Source of the DNA: Beaufortia kweichowensis | Lineage: Eukaryota; Chordata; Actinopteri; Cypriniformes; Gastromyzontidae | DNA: 64,000 nucleotides | Direction of reading: 5' to 3' | NCBI GenBank assembly: GCA_019155185.1 | Contig: CM032818.1 | Span: forward strand, 2,091,433-2,155,432 | In this document: positions 1-64,000 of the stretch, one piece after another | How positions within the stretch are numbered: position 1 is the first letter of the stretch | Layout of the letters: every line of letters begins with the position of its first letter | Made by a program: the position numbers and the translations under genes | The notes under the pieces: model-generated | Seen by the model: the letters and a program-made list of their open reading frames with translations, nothing else | Databases searched by the model: none | What the model was told of the DNA's origin: nothing

Positions 1-1884
1 CATTCAAGTGTTTCTGTTATCATCTATATCGCGTGGCACTTACAGACTTCAGCTGTTGGTTTTCATAGTTTCCTGTATGGTGGAGATCTGGGCCATCCTT
101 CAATGTTTGTTTTCCATCTGTAGGATGTTCTTTACACTGCGTGAGGTGTGAAAAGAAGCCATTCACCCTTTCCCCAGCTCAATCGATACAGCTGTGGGGA
201 TAAAAGTGCAGAGAAGGAATGTTTGGAAACAGGTTTGTGGCGTTTCCGTGAGACAAATGCATTCACACCAACGAGTGCATCCCCAGGTAATCGTGACCCA
301 TGAAATCTGAACTATAAGACAGACCGGTTTGGAAGCCTATTTAAAGATATATAATGAGATTTGTTGGTTTTAGATTATGAAAGGTTTTAAGCCATTATTT
401 TATCAACTCATGATTACACTTTCCCAACAGCAACAGGGACAAAATGCTGCTCCAAAATCCATTGAAAAGGCCATCTAGCATTAATAATAAGGTCAAATTG
501 AACAGATGATTTAGATGAAGTCTGACATCAGCATGTTTCCAGGCTAATAACACAACACTTTTAATGAACATAAACAAACAAAGCACAAAGTATAACCGCT
601 TACCTTTGGAGACAGATGTTGAATCTGTGTGGTGTATGATGCTTTAAAATGAGATTTTATGAACAGCGCTTCAAATCTGTCCTTAAAGCTCTGTAAATTA
701 AACCAATGGAGTATTTTTAAAGAGATACGCCCTTCAGTAAGACATCCGCTTTCAACAGGAAATACATCAACAAAAGAAAAACAAAAAAGAGAAAAAAGTT
801 TCACAATATATAAAAAATATGAAATATAAAAACAATAAATTGTTGTGATTGCACAAATTCTTTAATGAAAGGACCAAATTCTACATTTCAACAAGCAGTA
901 AAATAACAAAAGAACAGAACTGCATTTAGTGTGTTAGAGTATTAAAATAAATCCAAATGTGATTTTCTTTTAAAAAACATGGACATCATTTCTAAACAAA
1001 TAATAAAACATTTCAAGTCTAAAAAGTTACCAGTATGGCACCATGTTCTTTACCTTTAAAGTGTAAAACGTCATTATTAAAATATACAAACAAAACACCC
1101 AATATCTAAAGAAACACTTTTGGAGAATCCTACATCTTGTGCCAACGATAAAGAAAAACCTGGTTAGGCGACAGTGCTTTTTAAAATAGTGCTCACGACA
1201 ACATGAAATAAACAACATTTTTGACTATTTACAACTGGTACATTTCGTAAATGATCGTATGTCGTATGCTTTTGTCATGTATGTGTTAAAGACATCTTGA
1301 AGAGACAACTTCCATAGTTATAATGTGAGCTGATGTTGTTGTAGCTTTTATAGAAATGTCTATAAATACAGTATATTTATTAAAAAAAAACCCTAAAGAA
1401 ACAAATAGATGGTTCTGAAAAGTTATTTTCTCTGTGACTTCATAATACTAGAACAATTAGCAATATTGTTTAATGAAACACCTTGCAGCACTCTCATGAA
1501 ATATTATTTTCTCTTTTTAACTGCTTTGCAATATACTGTACTCAACACATTCATACCTTACGTAGGTTTCCAGAATCTCTTTTTCACGACAAAACAAACC
1601 CTGATCTAGAACTGGTTTTTAAAATGCATTGGTTAAAACCTTATAGTTAAAATTCATAAAGGTAAACTTAAGACAGTGAGATAGTGTATACGTTATTCTC
1701 ACCGAGACAAATCACTTTTAACACAAATTAAAATCAATAAATTTATTCGATTTTGTGATTTTTCAAACCAGTTTACAAACGTGTATTATTTGTACGAGTT
1801 TTACCCGAAAATCATCATACACGAGTAATCGCTTGCATTATATAAAAGGTGAGTCTATCCTCATAAAATGCAATTGATCAAATA

Positions 1885-1982
1885 AGTAAAGCATAGCGCT
1901 AGCAACGCCAAAGTCATGGGTTTGATTTTCAAGAAGTGCATATCTTAAATGCACTATAACTCACTTTGGATAAAAGCGAAAT
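1885..1982 (+). repeat. Diverged tRNA-derived SINE
   Basis: GCATAGCGCTAGCAACGCC followed by a B-box-like GGGTTTGATTTT (1918-1929) and a tail CTCACTTTGGATAAAAGCG (1960-1978). This matches the general plan of teleost SINEs with a tRNA head and GTCGCTTTGGATAAAAG tail. A relative lies at 45726-45838. Confidence 0.6.
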
Positions 1983-2140
1983 TCTTTTTACTGCTCATCT
2001 TTCCTTAAATCGTCATTTATGATGATTAAATAAACATAACACTCTGTTAAATCTTCTGTTTAAATAAAGATCAAAGACATTTACTGCGTTTACGAATGGT
2101 TTCGTAAGAATTACTGCACACACTGCTGACGTGATTTACA

Positions 2141-2297
2141 GACAATGAGCCTCATTCATAAACCAAGCAGAAGAAATTTATTTTGATAGTCAGTCATATA
2201 TAACTCTTATGTTCTCATGTTTTTTACAAGAATATTTTTACGAGTGATTTACACACAGAAATTGTTCTGCTTGTGGTTTTATGAATGAGAGACAATA
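2141..2297. mobile_element. Short palindromic MITE-like element
   Basis: Left arm 2151-2179 (CTCATTCATAAACCAAGCAG onward) is repeated inverted at 2259-2289 with small mismatches. GACAAT on both flanks (2141-2146 and 2291-2296) may be a target-site duplication. Elements with CTCATTCATAA ends are frequent in cyprinid genomes. It contains one of the candidate ahr1 AATAAA signals. Confidence 0.55.
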
Positions 2298-2493
2298 AAT
2301 GGCGACTGACGTTATGCACAAACACAAACTCGCCACAGAAGAACCATCTTGAATTGTGTTTGAACTGTGAACTGCATCAGCCAACTTTCCATTTCGCTAC
2401 ATCTCACAAAGCATCAGTAGCATTAATAACATTAATGAAATAATCCTCATAAATATAATAATTGAGAGTGCTGTCACATTATACTGGGTGAAA

Positions 2494-2499
2494 TTTATT
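2494..2499 (-). terminator. Candidate ahr1 polyadenylation signal
   Basis: AATAAA on the minus strand, 172 nt past the ahr1 stop; first of four such hexamers. Position is suitable but use is unproven. Confidence 0.35.
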
Positions 2500-2671
2500 C
2501 AGGGACGTTAACTGCTTTGATATTCCAGTGATGGATCTGGCTCACTCAAAATAAATAAAAATGTATGAAATTCAAGAGAACAAAATGAGTGTGATCATGT
2601 ATGTACTCTTTTACGGTATGACAGTCATCTTGTGATTGACGGCATCTCTCCAGACAGATATTTGAGTCTGG

Positions 2672-21686
<19,015 letters not shown>

Positions 21687-22059
21687 GTTAAAGGCTAAAG
21701 TCCAGCTCCTCAAATCCCAAAAATAAAAAAACAAAACCGAACGGACCATAAACCGGAACCTCCCTTTTCTTTACTACTTAACACAGAAAAACAGTAAATA
21801 ATACAATTCGTGTGCAGGGCATGTGTGTTCAAATCCAAAGTCGAAGCTCAAGATCAAAAACAAAATTTTAATATTGTAAAAATATAGATTTTTGTTATAT
21901 ACTGCAAGAAATAGTAAAAATTAGTAATCCAAAAAGTAATTTCTCCTCAGATATATGGGCTTTTTGCGCAATTTCAGCAGTCATATAAACTGTGACAGCA
22001 GGTGCACGTTCGCCTTTCCATCACATTCTTTATCCTTATTTCCGTCGAGCATAAATAAA

Positions 22060-22600
22060 CTGCCTACTAAACTCGCGTGCATGGATAAAATAATAAATAA
22101 CAATGTATAAACACACAGTTTGGGCAAAACAAACCAAGTCCAAGGTCATAATTTGTCCCCGTTTCGTGTCTAATTCATTTTTGCCTGCTCCGCTAAGTCT
22201 CTCAACTGCGCGCCCCCGTCATCAGCTCGCACAGTCAGGTTAGATGCGCGCGCACTTGGTTGACCAGGCAACGGGCACAGATTTGCTCGGGATGGCGCGC
22301 GGAGCATCAGAGGCCGCGGCTTAAAGGCAAAGGGGAAAAATCTCCTAGGAAACGAGACGTCAGACTTTACATCATCGTCGCCTTGTGATTGGTCAACGAA
22401 ATTCGGAATTACCATCCCTTATGAATATTAATTATATGTTGTGACGTTCACGCGGTTGGCTTTACTGATTGGTTGAAGGGTAGACGTTAGTAAGTGGACG
22501 CAACAAATCGTACTACGAGGAAGGATTTCTTCATGAATATTTATTAGTTTACGTCACAGGCAGTGAGTGAAGGTTACCGGCGTGACCTAATTAATATTAA
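22060..22600 (-). promoter_or_regulatory. CpG-rich probable ahr1 promoter region
   Basis: The stretch about 22190-22330 is the most CpG-dense part of this neighbourhood (several CGCGC runs), 0.5-0.6 kb upstream of the ahr1 ATG. On the minus strand there are CCAAT boxes at 22388-22392 and 22468-22472. CRE-like TGACGTC (complement of 22356-22362) and TTACGTCA (22549-22556) are present. GCGTG cores occur at 22075-22079 (full TNGCGTG form at 22073), complement of 22449-22453, and 22580-22584. No TATA box was assigned. Promoter activity is inferred. Confidence 0.5.
22073..22079 (+). promoter_or_regulatory. XRE-like site TCGCGTG
   Basis: Matches the AHR/ARNT core TNGCGTG. AHR2 transcription is known to respond to AHR ligands in fish; whether ahr1 does through this site is unknown. 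Confidence 0.3.
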
Positions 22601-25600
22601 TTGACATTTAAGCGACCAGAAAACAACGTTTTGTGTTATTTAAGATACAAATGAAACTATTGAGTTACTTTTTGGTTTAAAAATATAGTTAAGTAAAACG
22701 CACTGCATCTGTACGTGAAGTTTTTCTTTCTTTCTTTAATATATGAGGATTTTATACAAATTTATTTATTATATTCTTTTCTTTTCCATATCCGTTATGT
22801 AGTATATGGTATAATCATTTTACAAATTGTTATACCATATTTTAACAGGCTATGTAAATGATTGTCTTGTTTACGGATCACATAAAATAACAGGAAAAAT
22901 TAAATAATTCCTCAGGGTGTGTTATAATTTGGCTTACATGCCTAGAAAAAAAACATTCAAAAAGTAAAACTAAGCGAACTCTCAAAAAAAAACTTAGAGA
23001 AAAATTCTCAAACTTCTGTTATGACTCATTTATATGGCTGTTCCTCAGCGACTATGAACAGCAATTATTGACTATAATGATGGCATTATATAATGGTTGG
23101 TTACGGACAGAGTCCTTTTATGTGTATGCAAGCTTCTGACTCGAACTACACATTGCAAACATCTGTTTTATACATGTGAACTTAAAAGGGCAGTAATGAA
23201 AAAAAGACTGAAAAGAGATTGTATATCTTCCTAGTTTGTTGTATGACACCCTATAAAAATTGTGGTTGGAACCACATTGTGCATTAAAAGAATGGGTTTA
23301 TGCTACTTTATATTTAAAACTTGAAAGTTTTGCAAATGAACAGTTACACAGTGTGGCTTAACTAAATAACTTTACCTGACCTGACCTTAATCTGAATATA
23401 AAATTAAATAAAAACACTACACATAAACTAAAGCAGTCTACACAGATTGTAAATACTGTAATGTACGTTGGCACCCCCACGTGGCAAAACAAGGGGCACT
23501 ACAACCTCACAACTGGGTTTAAAAAATAAAGGTCAACCAGTGTCATATCTGACCGACATGTTTGTGTGACATTGCAAAATAATTAGAATTATCTGTAAGC
23601 ATATGTGCGTATGTATAGGGTGCGTTTATAAATATTTCAATTTCCAGAAAAAATAATCAAGAAAAACCTTTGAGTCATTGACCCCCTTTTAATGTTATAA
23701 AGATATCCATATTGAGAGAAACAGCAAAAATGAATGAATTTGATAATACGAATACAAAACAAACAAAAGCTATATATTTATATATATATATATATAATAT
23801 AGATGTGTGTATAGGATGCATTGTCGGACATCCATTTACATATATAGATTTTACAGTCGTGCGAAACATTGTACTAAATGAGATATACAATAAATGTGAA
23901 AGCATTTACAATGCTGGGTGAAAACAAAACAAAAAAAAACAAGCACAGAAACAAACAAATGATATAACAAATAATCAAAGATACTGCATTTAAAGAGACC
24001 TCACAAACACGAAATGCAATCTGGGTAAGTGCTATTGGTTTGTCTTTTGTATAGTTTAGTGGTGAAGAGATTAGGGCGTCCTATGAATGTTTAACCAATT
24101 GCATGGAGGTGTTTAATGCTGTTTGTGAGGTCTATGAAATATGTATGTTTTATGTATCACAAATCTGTTTTAATCAAAGGCACTAAAGGAAAAGGAACGA
24201 AAGCAACGTTTACTGAATCACTACACCTCGTCTAGCCAAAAATGACTAATATTTAGGGCACCTTAATGAAAGTATTCCAGGAACATACAGATGGATGGAT
24301 AGAAATGAAGAGGTAAACATAAAACTGCATTACTTGTCCTAACCAGGATGCCACGCAAAAAGTTTGCAGCCAGTGAGAACATATTTTACATGATGATTGT
24401 TAAATACGCAGTTATGTAAAGGGACAATTTGGACCAATGCGATTTCACTGTGGGCGGAGCATGGGTTTATTGCATCACACCTGGTTATGAAACTGCACGA
24501 ATTTTAAGGCACGAAAACCACATGGCTGCAAACTAAATCCATCTCCGTTTCTTGTGTGTAATCTCATAAATCAACGTTAGAAACTTATAAACAGAACAAT
24601 CAATCAACTAAGCAAACTAACCTCCGCTAACAATCTAACACAGAACGCATGTATTTACACGTCATCTCTGTTAGCGTTCAGAACGAACAAAAACCAAAAG
24701 AAAAACGAAAGTTGCTAATCTCTGAAATGAAAGCAGATTTTAAAGCACTTGGACAAAACAAGTGGAAGGAAAAAGGAACGCAAGTGTCCTGTAACTTAAA
24801 CTGTTAGGCTATGCTATGTACAACACTTAGCATCAACTAGCATAAGCGATTCCGTCCATGCTAACAACAACCAGTTGTTAAATACATTGCTTCTCAGATT
24901 CAATTATAGCTGCCGTTTCAAATCCGTTCCTCCTTCTGCTAGCCACAATCATTTGGAGGGAATGGAGGGAATAAATGAATAATCCTTGGGGAGAAAAATT
25001 AAGGCACACAGTGTTCTTGTATTCGATGATGAAAGGACAAAAGCCTTTGGGTGCAAGACTTTGAGGGTTTCGTATATTTGCTGTTATTATCACACAATAT
25101 GTACTGTCCCCGCTGAGACGTGAAAGTGTAACTTTCAGGATCAACAACAGTCCAAAACGCAACAAGTTTCTACGAGCAAATTATCGAGACAGAGGTATTG
25201 TCCACAAAAATCATTACAAAATTGGAGCCTTTTCAAAAACAAGGCGATTCATCTTTTACAAAACAAGCATCAGTCATTTTTTCGTAGCTATGAGAAATGT
25301 GTCATAGAAATATATTTTGGTACACTTACACATTTGTTGTGCTATACAATCTTATTAAATGACTTCAAATTCTGCTAAAATAAGGCACAGAGGGGACTAA
25401 AAACTTGTACAAGTGCCAAAAAAAAGGTTTGCAAACCATTTCACTGTGGCCGTAACAATTGGAAAATCATATCCAATCATCCTTTGACAACCTCTTTCTT
25501 CAATGAGGTTTAATCTGTTATCTCTTTTTCAAACTCCAAATCTGTCCTCTTCCTTTCGACTGTGTTAAAAGCCTTTCGTCTGGAGGCAGGATCAGCTGAC

Positions 25601-26847
25601 TGGTGTGATTGTCATGGCACGTAACACGATTCAAGAATTCCTAGTATTCTTTTATAAGCGTTAAAGCGAAAGCGTTAAAGAAGCGAGTATAATGTAATCT
25701 ATAACAGAAAGTGAACAAAAATGGCTCAAATGGCATTTTCATAATTTCGATTATATGCATAAAAAAAAATACAAAAGACATTTTTAACAACAAAAAAACT
25801 GAACCAATAAATGATAAGCTGTATCATAACATTCTGTTATTGTTGTAATACATAAGAAACATACGGTTAACAGCCATAAAAGGGCGGCAAGAGAAGACGC
25901 TTTTGTTTTTACTTTTTGTTTGAAGAAAAAAATATTCTGCAGGTATTTAAAAAAAACAAAAGCAGCCACACAGTTTGTTTGTGTTGAAAGCATATCTCCG
26001 TTTCACTCGGGGATATCCAATTCGGTGGAATCGCGTACTGAACGGATTCTTTCGTAAAATGAACACTACACAGTCCATCGCCGACGTCCGGAAAGTCCAA
26101 GTAGGCGGAGCTCCAGGGCAGTTCTGGGACAATTTAGCTGTGAACAAATCAGCGATTTGTTCCTACAGTCCGATGGTGCCACGATTAGTAGAGTATTGAA
26201 TTCAATATCATACTGTGAAAACACACTCGCTGGATTTTTGGAGACGTTAGGAGTAAGGTACTGTACATTGCTAACACTAAGTTTAGGTCTACAGGCGGGA
26301 CCTCTTAAGTGCATAGGTAGCAAAATAAAGGGCATGGATTAGGCTGTATCCCCAGCCAATGAGATCGCTGTTCCCTTTTTAAATCAGAACTTACCCCAAT
26401 AAATAGCATCTTGTGCGCACCCTAAATTGTTTTCCCTCAGAAACCCGTCGCCACGATTAAAAGGTTCCACCTTTCCTTCGGCATACTTCATAAATTAACT
26501 CTAGGCCCTCTCGTTGACACACAAACATATGCCCACCTCACTTTCTCAATGCTTACCTTGCCAGAGTGGTGATAAAAAATAAAACGAAACTAGATTATAC
26601 GAAACCTATACAGGACTAAAGGACATCCAACTAAAAAAATGCTTTTGCCACTGCTTATTTCTTGAAGATTTTGAAAGTGAGTGTGAACCTAAGTGAGTGT
26701 GATTAAATGGCTCTTTAATGTCTTGAGGGTTTTCAGCCAAGAGTTTCGTCAGAAGTGGAGGCGTCTCTTTCGAGGGATAAACAAGCGTGCGTACTTTAAG
26801 ACAGGTGCTGCTTGTCAGACTGATGATGAACGTGACGGGCGAGATCT
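22601..26847. other. Intergenic spacer and probable ahr2 3' UTR
   Basis: About 4.2 kb between the ahr1 promoter region and the ahr2 stop. AT-rich, no gene recognised. On the minus strand, a clear AATAAA lies at 24466-24471, which would imply a 3' UTR of about 2.4 kb for ahr2. A 14-bp inverted repeat (AGACCTCACAAACA) lies at about 23998 and 24120. Confidence 0.5.
24466..24471 (-). terminator. Candidate ahr2 polyadenylation signal
   Basis: AATAAA on the minus strand about 2.4 kb past the ahr2 stop; other sites are possible. Confidence 0.25.
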
Positions 26848-62784
<35,937 letters not shown>

Positions 62785-64000
62785 CTGAAAGGAATGAGAA
62801 AATGATTTAAAATGTGGATTGGACTGATGGTTATATTTGCTGATGTTACCTTTATTCTTTATTGTTATATTTAACAAATAAAAGTGAAACAATGAATGAA
62901 AACAAGCAGTGCAACAAAGCAACAATTTGATTGGTCACTTGGTTTTGCATATTAAATATCAAATATGTTAAGCTGTTAATGCCATTTCTCTTCAGCATTT
63001 TCTCTTTCGATGTGGACAAATTAATAGTTGGAAACTTGTTGTGCCTGGTTATAACACTGTAAGATTGTCATTTGCACGTCTTCAAGAATGCAGGTGGTTT
63101 GGAAACGGTCCAAAAGACATAAAAGATTTGAAATGGATGGCATTCGTGTACGATACCACATGATAAGAACAATTCGGAACTTGCAAATTATTTGTTTTGG
63201 TACATATCGAGCTATAAATATTTTTAAATAAGGGCATAGACTGGAAAATCATTTCTTAGCTCTGCGACAGTGATATGCATGTCAACAATGCTTGGATATT
63301 TAACCTAATCACACAAAAACATCTTTCACGTTACCATACATCCTCTTATCCAACATTCTTATCACAAAAGAGTGCATTATGGGAATGAGCCGAGAGAGAT
63401 AAAAATGGCACATGCAACACAAAACGAAGACCTAAAGGTTCACTAAATGAAATCAAACATCTAAAAAAAATCAACTTCAATCATCCGAAACTGGAAACTC
63501 ATAATAGCGGATGGTATTTAAACAAACTTTAAAGACTTTCCAGTTGTTGGTCTCTCTCGTTTGCCCTAAAACTTTTAGCTGGTAAAATATAGTCAATAAA
63601 TGCACTAACCAGACCTGAGCCAGACATTTCCCTTCTTTCTAATTGAATATGACAGATGTCCTCAAACAGGTCCTTTCTTTTCTCAAAATTAGATTTGAGG
63701 GCTCTTTCTGGAAAAACATAAACTAACCAGACAGGCTGCAATATCTCCAGGATATAACTAATGTTTTACATCTTGTTATTTATTCATTTATCGTGAATGA
63801 TGTAAACAGAAAGACAGACTAAATAATAACTTGACTTCAGGGTATGTATTGCTTAGAAACATTGAGCTACAGTCAATATTTATATGCTCTAATCTTTATT
63901 ACTAAATACTACAGAGGTCTTTTCTCCCGCATGCTTGAATCATTACGCATGTCTATTAGGCCTTTGCTTATCATCGCTATGGTTTATCAGTGCTGTGGAC
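62785..64000 (-). other. Part of ahr2 intron 1
   Basis: 1216 bp to the window edge. Searched for an exon encoding RKRRKPVQ followed by a GTAAGT donor; none found, so exon 1 and the ahr2 promoter lie outside. No repeats recognised. Confidence 0.7.

Larger units (their letters stand above)
1..2671 (-). other. ahr1 3' UTR and downstream flank
   Basis: No coding signal recognised. On the minus strand, AATAAA polyadenylation hexamers occur at 2494-2499 (about 170 nt after the stop), 2177-2182, 1742-1747 and 1376-1381; which is used cannot be told. Contains an old SINE (1885-1982) and a palindromic element (2141-2297). The rest is AT-rich single-copy-looking DNA. Confidence 0.5.

Noticed and set aside
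62785..64000. ahr2 exon 1 within the window
   Set aside because: No frame encoding an RKRRKPVQ-like leader with a GTAAGT donor was found; it must lie beyond position 64000.

Overview
This is a window of vertebrate, specifically teleost fish, genomic DNA. It is AT-rich and full of microsatellites, introns have GT-AG boundaries, and several diverged repeats resemble families common in cypriniform fishes (tRNA-derived SINEs with a GTCGCTTTGGATAAAAG-like tail, short foldback elements, TTGCTAGGG fragments). No prokaryotic features are present.

The window holds two protein-coding genes, both on the minus strand and arranged head-to-tail. Both encode aryl hydrocarbon receptors (AHR): ligand-activated bHLH-PAS transcription factors that pair with ARNT and bind xenobiotic response elements (core GCGTG). 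Gene 1, at 2672-21686, is complete: 11 coding exons, 912 residues from the AHR-like start. It is most like an AHR1 (ahr1b of cyprinids). Gene 2, at 26848-62784, is an AHR2: exons 2-11 are present (1006 residues plus one split codon), while exon 1 lies beyond position 64000. I reconstructed every exon by hand from splice sites and reading phase; in both genes the lengths sum to an intact frame. Exons 2, 4, 7, 8 and 9 have identical lengths in the two genes (188, 90, 203, 110 and 142 nt), and all intron phases that can be compared agree, as expected of a tandem duplicate pair. About 5.2 kb separates the ahr2 stop codon from the ahr1 start codon.

Layout by coordinate: 1-2671, ahr1 3' UTR and downstream flank, with an old SINE and a palindromic MITE-like element; 2672-21686, ahr1 (intron 2 is 9.7 kb; intron 3 carries a perfect 58-bp inverted repeat and a long GA tract); 21687-22600, CpG-rich ahr1 upstream region with CCAAT, CRE-like and XRE-core motifs; 22600-26847, intergenic DNA and ahr2 3' UTR; 26848-36850, ahr2 exons 11-3; 36851-62596, the 25.7-kb ahr2 intron 2, holding a 30-bp minisatellite, a degenerate TAGTA-type repeat split by a MITE-like insertion, SINE and foldback relics and no recognisable gene; 62597-62784, ahr2 exon 2; 62785-64000, part of ahr2 intron 1.

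Both proteins should sense planar aromatic ligands through PAS-B and regulate the same class of targets. I found no wholly new system. The points most worth a second look are the perfect intronic hairpin, the dual-ORF minisatellite, an in-frame upstream ATG in ahr1, and pyrimidine tracts (sense strand) in intron 3 of both paralogs.
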